The notes under the pieces were generated by a model, which worked only from the letters and a program-made list of their open reading frames with translations, ran no database searches and was not told the origin of the DNA. The position numbers and the translations under genes are program-made. From Janthinobacterium sp. (lineage in GTDB: Bacteria > Pseudomonadota > Gammaproteobacteria > Burkholderiales > Burkholderiaceae_D): a stretch of DNA of 64,000 nt. This document shows positions 16,388-25,066 of the stretch, piece by piece. Each line of letters opens with the position of its first letter. Positions within the stretch are counted from its first letter, which is position 1. The DNA lies in the NCBI RefSeq assembly GCF_009923995.1, contig NZ_RFSK01000003.1, forward strand, positions 1 to 64,000, read 5' to 3'.

Positions 16388-19243
16388 CTAATAGATGCTG
16401 GCCGGCGCGGCCCCGTCCAGCTGGGGCGCCACGAGCGGCAGGTCCAGCGTGAAGCGCGTGCCGGCGGGGCTGCTGCTCACCTGGATGGTGCCGCCCAGCA
16501 GGGCCGTGACGATGTTGTAGCTGATCGACAGCCCCAGGCCGCTGCCGCCCTGGCCCAGCTTGGTGGTAAAGAAGGGGTCGAAGATGCGCGACAGATATTG
16601 TTCCGCGATGCCGCCGCCATTGTCTTCAAACACGATCTGCACGCGGGCCGCTTCCACCGTGGCGGACAGGCGCATGCAGCCCGTGCCGGCGCTGCCGTCG
16701 TTGTGCCGCTGGTCGAAGGCATGCAGCAGGGCATTGTTGATCAGGTTGGTGATCACCTGGCCGAAGGGGCCAGGATAGCTGTCCATGGCGATGCCGAAAG
16801 CGATGTCCATCTCGATGCGGTGGCCCGAGCTGCGGATGCGGTTCATGACGGTGGCGATGATTTCATTGCTCACTTGCTGCAGATCAAACTGGCGCCGCTG
16901 CTCGGTGGTGCGGTCGACGGCCACCTGCTTGAAGCTGTTGACGAGTTCGGCGGCGCTGTGCAGGCCGCGCATCACCAGCGCCGACGCCTTGCCCGCATCC
17001 TCGATATAGCTGGCCAGGTCGGAGCGGCGCAGGCCGGGGCCGTTCATCAGGCGTTCCACGTCTTCCGTCTTCTGCTGCATGGTGCTGGCGATCAATAAAC
17101 TGTTGCCGATCGGCGTATTCAGTTCATGTGCCACGCCGGCCATCAGGGAACCGAGGGCGGCCAGCTTTTCCTGCGATACCAGTTGCGCCTGGGCATCTTG
17201 CAGCTGGCGGTAGGCGCTGGCGTTGTCGAGCGCGATGGCGCCATACGCGCACAGGGTGCGGAAGATCAGCCGCTCGCGTTCGCCATACGCGTTGGCATGG
17301 CAGGCCTGCACCGTCATCACGCCCAGCACGCGTTCGCCCACCATCAGCGGCACGTACAGCACGCTCTGGTTATGCAGGGTGCCGGGCACGGTGTAGGCAT
17401 GGCGCTTCAGTGGCACCTGGGCGATGTACACTTCGCGGCGGCCCAGCAGGCAGCGCACGGAATAGGCACGCGGATTGCTCAGTGGAATGGCGTTGTCGGG
17501 CAGGGGCCGGCCCGCTTCCATGCCGTGCGCGCGCCGCAGCGCCGTGCCGGGCGCATCGAGCATGTAGACGGCGAACGTGTTGACGGGAAGCAAGGCGTGC
17601 ACGTGGCGGTCGAGCACCTGGAACACGGCGCTGGCGTCCAGGTGGGTGGTGATTTCCTGGCCGATGGCCGACAGGCGCTCCAGGGTGTCGCTGGTCTGCT
17701 GCAGCACTTCGGCGCGGCGCGCCTCGGAGGCGGCCAGTTCGCGGTGATGATAGCCTTCCGAGCGCGCATGTTCCGTCTGGTGGTGCACCTGCATGGCGAT
17801 GGCGCGGTTGGTGGCTTGCTGCGTGTGGCTCTTTTCCCGCGCCACGCCCGCGTCGAGGGCGATATCGTAGGCGCGCGCGTAGTCGCCCGCGTGCGCATAC
17901 TCGCGCGCCAGGGCGTCGAGCAGCTCGCCCGGCGGCACATAGCCGTCGATGGAGGCGGCTACCTGCAGGGCCTGGTGCAGGAAATGCAGGGCGGGATTGC
18001 GCTCCAGCATGCCCGGCGGCGGCGGCAGCTCGTGGCGCGCATGCAACATCGCCAGCACGCGCAAGGCCGCCACCTGGTGCATGGCGTCGCCCTGCGCCGT
18101 GGCCAGCTGGCGCGCCCGTTCCGCCGCCTCGTAGGCTTCCTCCGGGCGGTCCAGGTAGGACAGCGCGTGGGCGCTGCCGCGCTGGGCCATGCTGCGGAAG
18201 TCGGCCTGGCCCAGGGCTTCGGCCCGCTGTGCCAGGCGGCTGAAGGCGTCGAGCGCCGTGTCGTAGTCGCCCTTGTCCAGGCTCAGCTCGCCCAGGTGGA
18301 ACAGCGCGTTCGCATACGTGCGCGCGCCGGAGACGGGGGCCAGGATGTGCAGCGCTTCGCGCAGCAAGTCTTCGGCGGCGCCCAGGCGGCCCAGCTTGCG
18401 CATGGTCTCCGCCGTATGCGTCTGGCAGGCGCCGATGCTGCGGGGCCAGCCCGTCGGGCGCGCCAGGTCCAGCGCGCACTGCATCCATTCCAGCGCCGAT
18501 TCGTGGTCGTTGAGGCTGGCGAAGCAGTCGCCGATATTGATGGCGGCCGTGATGGCACCCCGCATCTGGCCGCTTTCCAGGGCCGCTTCATAGCTTTGCA
18601 TGTAGTGGCCGGCGGCCGTGCCCAGGTCGCGCGAGGTGTGCGCCAGCAAGCCGCGGAAGTCATGCACCCAGGTGGCCAGCGGCGCGGGCAGCTTGCCGTT
18701 GTCGGGCAGGAAGCGGGCGCCCCATCGGGCCTGGGCGGCCGGCGCGTCGCGCAGGACGGCCCAGCGTGCCGTGGCCGCGTCGGCCAGGCTGGCGCGCGCC
18801 GTGTCGCCGGCGCCGCGCGCCTGTTCGCTTGCCGCCTGCAGTTCGGCGTCGCAGCGGGCATGGTCGCCGCGGTCGACGGCGATCGAGGACAGCAGCCAGT
18901 GCACGTCGGCGCAGCCGGCGCCGTCGCCGTCGCCGTGCGCGCACAGGGTGGCGTATGCCGCCAGGGCCAGGCTTTCGGCCGCGTCCAGCGCGCCTTGCAG
19001 CCAGGCCACTTCCGCCTGCACCAGTTGCAGGCGTGCCTGTGCCTGCGCCAGGGCGCCCGGTGCCAGTCCGGCCAGCGGCAGCAGCCGGCCCGCTTCTGTG
19101 CCCAGTTCACTTGCCCGCAAGCAATCGCGTTGCCGCAAGTGCCAGGACAGCAACAGCAGCAGGGGCACGCGCTCGGTGCCGCGCAAGGGCAGCAATTCAT
19201 TTTCCCACTGCGCTATTTCGTGTTCGAGCGCGAACATTTCCAT
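16388..19243 (-). CDS. Large TPR-GAF sensor histidine kinase
   Basis: 951 residues with no membrane helix. Residues ~1-480 are helical tetratricopeptide-like repeats (for example LFHLGELSLDKGDYDTALDAF). A GAF domain follows at ~520-670 (RLSAIGQEITTHLDASAVFQVLD, YVPLMVGERVLGVMTVQ). Then come an H-box GVAHELNTPIGN, an N-box (QVITNLINNALLHAF), G1 (FEDNGGGI), an F-box (FDPFFTTK) and G2 (GSGLGLSI), so the kinase core is complete. GGGGAG precedes the ATG. There is no receiver domain and no neighbouring response regulator, so it is an orphan. The TPR region probably binds a partner protein or peptide, and GAF a small ligand; neither ligand can be deduced. Confidence 0.88.
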   Translation of the reverse strand: MEMFALEHEIAQWENELLPLRGTERVPLLLLLSWHLRQRDCLRASELGTEAGRLLPLAGLAPGALAQAQARLQLVQAEVAWLQGALDAAESLALAAYATLCAHGDGDGAGCADVHWLLSSIAVDRGDHARCDAELQAASEQARGAGDTARASLADAATARWAVLRDAPAAQARWGARFLPDNGKLPAPLATWVHDFRGLLAHTSRDLGTAAGHYMQSYEAALESGQMRGAITAAINIGDCFASLNDHESALEWMQCALDLARPTGWPRSIGACQTHTAETMRKLGRLGAAEDLLREALHILAPVSGARTYANALFHLGELSLDKGDYDTALDAFSRLAQRAEALGQADFRSMAQRGSAHALSYLDRPEEAYEAAERARQLATAQGDAMHQVAALRVLAMLHARHELPPPPGMLERNPALHFLHQALQVAASIDGYVPPGELLDALAREYAHAGDYARAYDIALDAGVAREKSHTQQATNRAIAMQVHHQTEHARSEGYHHRELAASEARRAEVLQQTSDTLERLSAIGQEITTHLDASAVFQVLDRHVHALLPVNTFAVYMLDAPGTALRRAHGMEAGRPLPDNAIPLSNPRAYSVRCLLGRREVYIAQVPLKRHAYTVPGTLHNQSVLYVPLMVGERVLGVMTVQACHANAYGERERLIFRTLCAYGAIALDNASAYRQLQDAQAQLVSQEKLAALGSLMAGVAHELNTPIGNSLLIASTMQQKTEDVERLMNGPGLRRSDLASYIEDAGKASALVMRGLHSAAELVNSFKQVAVDRTTEQRRQFDLQQVSNEIIATVMNRIRSSGHRIEMDIAFGIAMDSYPGPFGQVITNLINNALLHAFDQRHNDGSAGTGCMRLSATVEAARVQIVFEDNGGGIAEQYLSRIFDPFFTTKLGQGGSGLGLSISYNIVTALLGGTIQVSSSPAGTRFTLDLPLVAPQLDGAAPASIY

Positions 19244-19400
19244 TCGACAAATCTCCCCGCGGCGCCAGCCTGCAAGGGATCAGGCTGTACTCCATCGCAT
19301 TGTAAGCTGCAAACGGGGGTAATTGTTCAGTGTGCCGGACAGATTTCACATGCCGGCGCAGCGCAGGGCGAGCGGTGGCTCCCTGCGCATGCTGGCCCGC

Positions 19401-19853
19401 TTAGCGCGACACGAGGCGGACGGATTGCGTGCCGTCGAGGCGCATGGCGCTGCGGCTGTCGGCGGGCATGCGCAGGCCTGGCAGCACCTGGGCGTCGTCG
19501 ATGACCACATGTTCGCCGGCGTTGCTGAAAGCGAAAGAGGCGCCGCGCCGCGTGACGAATACCCCTGGTCCCTGCGGGAACAGTTCCACTTCCGCCTTGT
19601 CGTGGCGTTCCAGCTTGTCGCTCAGGCGGCCAAAGAAGTGCAGATTATCTTCGCGTACGACGAGCATTTGTTCGTTCGACAGCTGATACACCTGTTCGAT
19701 CTGCTCGGCTTCCTCGGCAGTGACGCGGTAGGGCGAGCTGACGCTGACGCGTACGCTGTCGGTCGGGGTAGGGGCGCTTTGCGCCAGGGCGGCAGTGCTG
19801 GCCAGCGACAGCAGGACGGCGGCGGCAATCGGGAAGAGACGTGAGCTTTGCAT
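19401..19853 (-). CDS. Exported protein of unknown function
   Basis: 150 residues from the ATG at 19853, chosen because AAGGTGAA lies just upstream. An in-frame TTG five codons earlier lacks such a site. A signal peptide is clear: a basic start, a hydrophobic core (AAAVLLSLASTAAL) and a cleavage site ALAQS. The mature part (about 120 residues) is charged and has no family motif I recognise. It appears monocistronic. A periplasmic location is inferred. Confidence 0.75.
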   Translation of the reverse strand: MQSSRLFPIAAAVLLSLASTAALAQSAPTPTDSVRVSVSSPYRVTAEEAEQIEQVYQLSNEQMLVVREDNLHFFGRLSDKLERHDKAEVELFPQGPGVFVTRRGASFAFSNAGEHVVIDDAQVLPGLRMPADSRSAMRLDGTQSVRLVSR

Positions 19854-20128
19854 GACATTCACCTTCAATCAGGGTTGAGGATAAGGGATTAGACCGGGGC
19901 GTCACTGCGAGGTTTCCTGCAGGGACAGATGTCAAGGTAGCAAACGCCCGTCGCCGTCGCCAGCGCCGGGCGATGAAGCGCCCGTTTCATGCGCTGGAAT
20001 GCAGAAAAGCGGTGGTGAACGGTTTTTGGGATTAAACGTGGAAAGCAGGCTCGGCTGCAAAATTAAATTTTGCCAGGCCGTCTGTTGGAGGCGTGATATT
20101 CGATGCCGGGGCTGCCCCGGCACCGGGA
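19854..20128. other. 275-bp intergenic region with two palindromes
   Basis: No gene is supported here. GCAAAATT-A-AATTTTGC lies at 20057-20073 and TGCCGGGGC-T-GCCCCGGCA at 20104-20122. The second follows the rsgA stop by a few bases and could form its 3' hairpin, but it has no T-run in either direction. Confidence 0.5.
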
Positions 20129-21034
20129 TCAGTACAGCGTCTGTGCCGATTCGTGCAGCAGCTGGCCATACAGGGTATGGCGCATCTTGGCGATCTTGCC
20201 TTCGGACAAGGCTTGCAGGATGGCGCACTGCGGCTCGATCAGGTGGCGGCAGTTATAAAACTTGCAACCGCCGAGGTAGGGCTGGAATTCGCGGAAGGCC
20301 CGCTCCAGCATGCCTTCGGACAGGTGGTACAGGCCGAATTCCTGGAAGCCGGGCGAATCGATGATGGAGCTGTTCGCGCCCAGTTCGTCGAGCTTGTACA
20401 GGCGCGTAAACGTCGTCGTGTGCTTGCCCGTGTCCAGCGCGGCCGAGATTTCGCGCACGGCGATGTCGGCGTCCGGCACCAGCAGGTTGATCAGGGACGA
20501 TTTGCCCATGCCCGACTGGCCGATCAAAATCGATGACTGACCCGCCAGCAAGGGCGCCAGGGTGGCCACGGCATGTTCCGGTTCGGCGCGCGCCGACACT
20601 TCATGCACGGGGTAGCCCAGCGAGGAATACGGCAGCAGGCGTTCGCGGGTCTTTTCCAGCGCGGCCGTCACGTCCGTCTTGTTGAGGATGATGCGCGCCT
20701 CGATGCCGGCCGCGTCGGCCGCCACCAGCGAGCGCGAGATCAGGTCGTCGGCAAAGCCCGGTTCCGTCGCGACGACGATGAACAGCTGCGTCAGGTTGGC
20801 TGCCAGCAATTTCGATTTGTACTGGTCGGAGCGGTACAGCAGGGTCTTGCGCTCCTCGATGCGGTCGATGACGGCCTGGTCGTTGGAGGTGCGCGTCAGG
20901 TGCACGATGTCGCCCACGGCCACATTGGTTTTCTTGCCGCGCGTCACGCATTGCAGCTTGGCACCGTCCACATCGGCCAGGTAGTGGCGGCCGTGGGCGG
21001 CGATGATGACGCCTGTCAACTTGCCTTCGCTCAT
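20129..21034 (-). CDS. rsgA: Ribosome small-subunit-dependent GTPase A
   Basis: 301 residues. This GTPase helps late 30S subunit maturation. The circularly permuted order of GTPase motifs is visible: NKTD (G4) comes before [10 protein letters not shown] (G1), with DSPGFQEFG (G3) after it. A C-terminal zinc-binding segment has C-x6-C and H and C ligands ([14 protein letters not shown]). An N-terminal OB-fold precedes ([17 protein letters not shown]). The start is the ATG at 21034, which overlaps the phhB stop as ATGA, indicating coupling. Confidence 0.95.
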   Translation of the reverse strand: MSEGKLTGVIIAAHGRHYLADVDGAKLQCVTRGKKTNVAVGDIVHLTRTSNDQAVIDRIEERKTLLYRSDQYKSKLLAANLTQLFIVVATEPGFADDLISRSLVAADAAGIEARIILNKTDVTAALEKTRERLLPYSSLGYPVHEVSARAEPEHAVATLAPLLAGQSSILIGQSGMGKSSLINLLVPDADIAVREISAALDTGKHTTTFTRLYKLDELGANSSIIDSPGFQEFGLYHLSEGMLERAFREFQPYLGGCKFYNCRHLIEPQCAILQALSEGKIAKMRHTLYGQLLHESAQTLY

Positions 21035-21396
21035 GGGGCCACCTGGCTGCTCTGGAAGATGAGGTCTGCCTTGGCGGCGCAGATGAAGTCGTTTTCGGAC
21101 AGGCCGCCGGCGCCCTGGTTGACCGAGTGCGTGTCGTAGCGCACGGCGCAGGTTTTGTAAGTAATGATGAGCTCCGGATGATGGTCTTGCGTGTGGGTCA
21201 TATAGGCCAGGGCGTTCACGAACGCCAGGGTCTGGTAGTAATTCTTGAAGCCGAAATCGCGGCACAGCTTGCCGTTTTGCACGCTCCATTGCGGCAGCAG
21301 GGCGTGCAGGGTGGCGATGTCCGTGTCGCCCAGCGCCTGCTGGCGCGGCGCGCAGGACAGTTGGGCCAGGTCTTGCGCGGTCGATGGCGTCGTCAT
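21031..21396 (-). CDS. phhB: Pterin-4a-carbinolamine dehydratase
   Basis: 121 residues. It dehydrates 4a-hydroxytetrahydrobiopterin, recycling the cofactor of aromatic amino acid hydroxylases. The family motif [12 protein letters not shown] with paired histidines and the later [10 protein letters not shown]-like strand are present. Two 4-bp ATGA overlaps, with the M48 protease gene upstream and rsgA downstream, show an operon. No phenylalanine hydroxylase lies in the window. Confidence 0.92.
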   Translation of the reverse strand: MTTPSTAQDLAQLSCAPRQQALGDTDIATLHALLPQWSVQNGKLCRDFGFKNYYQTLAFVNALAYMTHTQDHHPELIITYKTCAVRYDTHSVNQGAGGLSENDFICAAKADLIFQSSQVAP

Positions 21397-22673
21397 GCGG
21401 CAGCTCCTTTCAGGTGGCGGATGCGCACGCTGGCCGGCGGATGGCTGTCGTAGAAGGCCGAGTGCAGCGGGTCGGGCGTCAGGGTCGAGGCATTGTCCTC
21501 GTACATTTTCACGAGGGCCGAGACCAGGTCGTCCGCCTGCGTGTGCGTGGCGGCGAAGGCATCGGCCTCGAATTCGTGCTTGCGCGAGCTGAGCGACGTC
21601 AACGGTCCCAGCAGGAAGGTGAAGACGGGCAGCACCAGCATGAACAGCAGCAGGGCCAGCGCATCCGTCGGCTGGCCCGTCAGGGCCAGGGCGACGGGGT
21701 CCACGCCCAGGCCCGCATAGAACCACGGCTGCGTCTTCAGGAAGCCCAGCAGCGCCAGGAAGCCCAGCGAGACGGCGAACATCATGGCGATGCGCTTGAC
21801 GATGTGCTTGAGCTTGAAGTGGCCCAGCTCATGCGCCAGCACGGCTTCGATTTCCTGCGGCGCCAGGCGCGACAGCAGGGTGTCGAAGAAGACGATGCGC
21901 TTGTTGGCGCCGAAGCCCGAGAAATACGCATTGCCGTGGGCGCTGCGCTTCGAGCCATCCATGACGAACAGGCCTTTCGAGGCGAAACCGACGCGCTGCA
22001 TCAAGCCTTCGATGCGGCTTTTCAAGGATTCGTCGGCCAGCGGCGTGAATTTGTTGAACAGGGGAGCGATGACGGTAGGAAACAGCACCATCATCAGCAG
22101 CTGGAAGCCGCTCCAGACGAACCACGCGTACAGCCACCACAGGCCGCCCGACTTGGCCATCAGGGTCAGCACCACCCAGATGAGGGGCAGGCCGATGGCC
22201 GCGCCCAGCAGCACGCCCTTGAGCATGTCCGTGAAGAACAGCTTGCGCGGCATGGTGTTGAAGCCGAAACGTTGTTCCAGCACAAACTGGCGGTAGTAAT
22301 CGAAGGGCAGGTCGATCAGGCCGGAAATGGCGGCAAAGGCGGCGATCAGGCCGATCTGGTACAGCATGGGCGATCCCGCCCCCGTCAGCTCGTGCAGGTG
22401 CAGGGCCAGCCATTGCAGGCCGCCCAGCAGGGTAAAGCCGATCAGCACGGCATAGTTGACCAGCAGGGTCAGTAAGCCGAACTTGGTCTTCGCCACCGTG
22501 TAATCGGCCGCCTTCTGGTGCGCGGCGAGGGGGATCTTTTCCGCGAATTCGGCGGGCACGGCGGCCCGGTGCGCGAGCACGTGGCGGATCTGCCGCGACG
22601 CCAGCCAGAAGCGCACGGCCAGGGTCAAAACGAGGACGGATACAAACAAAATCGAAAACGCGAGTGAATACAT
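21393..22673 (-). CDS. M48 family integral membrane metalloprotease (Ste24/CAAX protease type)
   Basis: 426 residues with several membrane helices, including an N-terminal one (residues ~3-23). The zinc site HELGH lies in [14 protein letters not shown], with the third ligand in EFEADAFA. The order of helices and the 420-residue length match Ste24-like M48A proteases rather than shorter HtpX. It probably degrades or clips membrane proteins in the inner membrane; its substrates are unknown. It is the first gene of the M48-phhB-rsgA operon and is divergent from orn with only 56 bp between starts. Confidence 0.92.
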   Translation of the reverse strand: MYSLAFSILFVSVLVLTLAVRFWLASRQIRHVLAHRAAVPAEFAEKIPLAAHQKAADYTVAKTKFGLLTLLVNYAVLIGFTLLGGLQWLALHLHELTGAGSPMLYQIGLIAAFAAISGLIDLPFDYYRQFVLEQRFGFNTMPRKLFFTDMLKGVLLGAAIGLPLIWVVLTLMAKSGGLWWLYAWFVWSGFQLLMMVLFPTVIAPLFNKFTPLADESLKSRIEGLMQRVGFASKGLFVMDGSKRSAHGNAYFSGFGANKRIVFFDTLLSRLAPQEIEAVLAHELGHFKLKHIVKRIAMMFAVSLGFLALLGFLKTQPWFYAGLGVDPVALALTGQPTDALALLLFMLVLPVFTFLLGPLTSLSSRKHEFEADAFAATHTQADDLVSALVKMYEDNASTLTPDPLHSAFYDSHPPASVRIRHLKGAAA

Positions 22674-22729
22674 TCTGTGCCTGTGAGAAAATGGCTGATT
22701 ATTTAGTTTGATTAGGCCAAGAGAGAATT

Positions 22730-23326
22730 ATGTCACAAGCGACCGACTTAACCGCATCCGCCCCCGTCCCCGCAGTTCCGGCACGTCCCAATGAGATGAA
22801 CCTGGTCTGGGTCGACATGGAAATGACGGGCCTGGAACCCGATACCGACCGCATCATCGAGGTGGCGGTGGTGGTGACGGACATGCATTTGAACCTGCTG
22901 GCCGAAGGCCCCGTGTTCGTGATCCACCAGTCGGATGAAACCCTGAACAAGATGGATGCCTGGAACAAGGGCACGCACGGCCGCTCCGGCCTGATCGACA
23001 AGGTGAAAGCGTCGACCGTGACGGAAGCGCAGGCGGAAGCGGAGCTGATCGCGTTCCTGAAGAAATACGTTCCGGCAGGCAAGTCGCCCATGTGCGGCAA
23101 CACCATCGGCCAGGACCGCCGCTTCATGGTGCGCGGCATGCCGAAGCTGGAAGCATTCTTCCACTATCGCAATGTTGACGTATCGACACTGAAAGAGCTG
23201 TGCAAGCGCTGGAAGCCGGAAATCGCCACCGGTTTCAAGAAGCACCAGAAGCACACGGCCCTGGCCGACATCCTCGAGTCGATCGAAGAGCTGAAGTATT
23301 ACCGCGAGCACTTCATCAAGCTGTAA
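22730..23326 (+). CDS. orn: Oligoribonuclease
   Basis: 198 residues. This 3'-5' exoribonuclease degrades short RNAs down to mononucleotides, and in cyclic di-GMP using bacteria it removes pGpG. All DEDDh catalytic elements are visible: [14 protein letters not shown], and HTALAD with its histidine and aspartate. The ~20-residue N-terminal extension before MNLVWVDM is Ala/Pro-rich. AGAGAG precedes the ATG. It is divergent from the M48 operon and is followed 7 bp later by a 118-bp structured repeat. Confidence 0.96.
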   Translation: MSQATDLTASAPVPAVPARPNEMNLVWVDMEMTGLEPDTDRIIEVAVVVTDMHLNLLAEGPVFVIHQSDETLNKMDAWNKGTHGRSGLIDKVKASTVTEAQAEAELIAFLKKYVPAGKSPMCGNTIGQDRRFMVRGMPKLEAFFHYRNVDVSTLKELCKRWKPEIATGFKKHQKHTALADILESIEELKYYREHFIKL

Positions 23327-23333
23327 GTTGAAA

Positions 23334-23451
23334 ACGCCTCACAAAACCTGCTGCGCGTCGGTATAGGCGGCCTGCGATGCTCACCGTACTTGAGTACAGT
23401 TGCGCTTCTCAGCCACCTCTCCCTTCCGCTCGCTACGGTTTTGTGAGGCGT
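23334..23451 (-). repeat. 118-bp structured repeat, copy 1
   Basis: One of three copies of equal length. Its ends are a perfect 15-bp inverted repeat (ACGCCTCACAAAACC at 23334-23348 and its complement at 23437-23451). A central hairpin is formed by ACCGTACT (23383-23390) and AGTACAGT (23393-23400). Relative to copies 2 and 3 it is inverted. It fills almost all of the 138 bp between convergent orn and the 23465-23809 gene, so it may also act as a transcription barrier there. Confidence 0.9.
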
Positions 23452-23464
23452 CGCGAAGGTTCTG

Positions 23465-23809
23465 TTACATCGTATCAAGGTCAAAATCGAGGGTGTGCCA
23501 ATCCCCCTCCTCATCCTGCCACGCCAGCGCAAACGGTCCCGTTTGCCGCAAGTCCGTGATCCACACGGTCTCGCCAGGCGAGCGGAAATACGCCATGCAT
23601 TGCCCGAACGGCTGCCCCAGCCGGCACAGCACCAATCCCTCGCCCGCCACGGCGCACCATTGCGCATTGATATCGATCAAGGCCACGGCCGGGTCGCCAT
23701 AGAATTCGCCCAGGCTCGCGTGCCGGCCATCGGCGGCCAGAACGCTGGCGTGTTCGTAGTCGTGCGTGACAACGTAATGCGCGCTGCGCGCTAATTCCTT
23801 GCTTGTCAT
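23465..23809 (-). CDS. Small protein of unknown function coupled to a LysR regulator
   Basis: 114 residues from the ATG at 23809 (MTSKELARSAHYV). It is acidic, soluble and without signal peptide or membrane segment. I do not recognise a family. Its start overlaps the stop of the LysR gene by 4 bp (ATGA), so it is very likely translated together with that regulator. Repeat copy 1 begins 13 bp after its stop. Confidence 0.72.
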   Translation of the reverse strand: MTSKELARSAHYVVTHDYEHASVLAADGRHASLGEFYGDPAVALIDINAQWCAVAGEGLVLCRLGQPFGQCMAYFRSPGETVWITDLRQTGPFALAWQDEEGDWHTLDFDLDTM

Positions 23810-24750
23810 GCGCCCTCCACGGTGGGCCAGACGGTTTCCTGGTCGGCGCGCGCCTCGGCGATCAGCCATTCACAGAAGGCATGCACGAGGGGCCGCGTTT
23901 CCGCCTGGGGCGAGCGCAACAGATAGTAGCAGTGGGGGCCGCGCACGGCGTGTTCGAAGACGCGCACCAGGCGGCCCGAGCGCAGATCGTCGCCGATCAG
24001 GGGGCTGGCGGCAATGGCCACGCCCTGGCCGCTGGCGGCCGCGTCCAGGCACAGATAGGTATGCGAGAAGCGCGCGCCGCTGTTGCCGCTATTGCCGCTG
24101 TAATGCACGCCGCAGCTGTGCAGCCAGCGCGTCCAGTCGATTTCGCCGGGCAGGTGCACTTCCGGCTCGTCGTGCAGCAGCGGGTAGCGCAGCAGGTCGG
24201 CGGGCTGGCGCAGGCTGGCCGCGTTGGCGCGGAAATCGGGGCTGCAGACGGCGGAAAACCATTCTTCCATCAACAGATCCACTTTCAGTCCCGGATAGCG
24301 GCCCGGTCCCAGGCGGATGGCCACGTCCACGCCGTCGCGCGCCAGGTCGACCGGATGCATGGACGCCAGCACGCGCAGCTCGATCTGCGGATAGCGGTCG
24401 CGCAGGCGCCCCAGGCGCGGCATCAGCCAGCGCGAGACGAGCGAGCTGGTGGCCGTCACCGTCACCACCTTGTCGTCGCCCTGGCGCCGCGCCTGCTCGG
24501 AGACGTCGGCCAGCTGATTGAGGATGGGGCCCAGCGACGCCGCATAGCGCTGGCCCGCATTGGTCAGCACGACGCCGCGCGGCAGGCGCTGGAACAGCAC
24601 GATGCCCAGCCACGCTTCCAGCTGTTTCACATGGTGGCCGATGGCGCCGGCCGAGACGTGCAATTCCTCGCCCGCGCGCTGGAAGCCTTCATGGCGGGCG
24701 GCCGCCTCGAAGGCGTGCAGGGCGGCAAGTGGTGGCAAGGGACGTGACAT
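23806..24750 (-). CDS. LysR family transcriptional regulator (GcvA-like)
   Basis: 314 residues from the ATG at 24750 (MSRPLPPLAALHAFEAAAR), which matches the GcvA-like branch of LysR proteins. The N-terminal winged helix-turn-helix spans ~residues 5-65 (FQRAGEELHVSAGAIGHHVKQLE). The effector-binding domain follows (VTVTATSSLVSRWLMPRL). The gene is divergent from an EamA transporter gene, the usual arrangement when a LysR protein controls its neighbour. The shared upstream region holds inverted repeats that could be its operators. Confidence 0.93.
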   Translation of the reverse strand: MSRPLPPLAALHAFEAAARHEGFQRAGEELHVSAGAIGHHVKQLEAWLGIVLFQRLPRGVVLTNAGQRYAASLGPILNQLADVSEQARRQGDDKVVTVTATSSLVSRWLMPRLGRLRDRYPQIELRVLASMHPVDLARDGVDVAIRLGPGRYPGLKVDLLMEEWFSAVCSPDFRANAASLRQPADLLRYPLLHDEPEVHLPGEIDWTRWLHSCGVHYSGNSGNSGARFSHTYLCLDAAASGQGVAIAASPLIGDDLRSGRLVRVFEHAVRGPHCYYLLRSPQAETRPLVHAFCEWLIAEARADQETVWPTVEGA

Positions 24751-24778
24751 GGCACTCTTCAAGAGATTGAGCCTCAGT

Positions 24779-24806
24779 AATATTCGGCCTATCCGTGAAG
24801 AATATT
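24779..24806. promoter_or_regulatory. Inverted repeat upstream of the LysR gene
   Basis: AATATTC (24779-24785) and GAATATT (24800-24806) are a perfect 7-bp inverted repeat, 29-56 bp before the LysR start. Position suggests autoregulation. Confidence 0.4.
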
Positions 24807-24847
24807 GGTTTGTTTCATTTTGCGCAAGCGAATATGATGCCGTCACT

Positions 24848-24890
24848 GCGTGAAATGACCCGCAATAGGATTCACGCATGTATTTCACGC
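24848..24890. promoter_or_regulatory. Candidate LysR operator between divergent genes
   Basis: GCGTGAAAT (24848-24856) and ATTTCACGC (24882-24890) form a perfect 9-bp inverted repeat, with a third half-site ATTCACGC at 24870-24877 between them. It lies midway between the LysR and EamA genes. Confidence 0.5.
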
Positions 24891-24930
24891 ACGCATCACC
24901 TTCCAGCCTTGCTTGGCATTAATATTTACA

Positions 24931-25048
24931 ACGCCTGGGAAAACCGTCGCGAGCGGCAGTGATTTGTGGCTGAGAAGCGCAACCGTACTTCAGTATGGTG
25001 AGCATCGCAGGCCGCAAAGCGCGACGCGCAGCAGGTTTGCCCAGGCGT
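24931..25048 (+). repeat. 118-bp structured repeat, copy 2
   Basis: Ends ACGCCTGGGAAAACC (24931-24945) and GGTTTGCCCAGGCGT (25034-25048) pair over 14 of 15 positions. The centre is ACCGTACT (24982-24989), TC, AGTATGGT (24992-24999). Compared with copy 1 the outer stem bases CAC/GTG are replaced by GGG/CCC, keeping the pairing. It ends 18 bp before the EamA start codon, so it would form most of that gene's leader. Confidence 0.9.
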
Positions 25049-25066
25049 ACTCTAAGAGGTTTAGTC

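Noticed and set aside
23377-23559. Short frames running through the 118-bp repeat copies
   Set aside because: The same peptide stretches recur in the copies only because the DNA repeats; the pattern of change follows base pairing, not codons.
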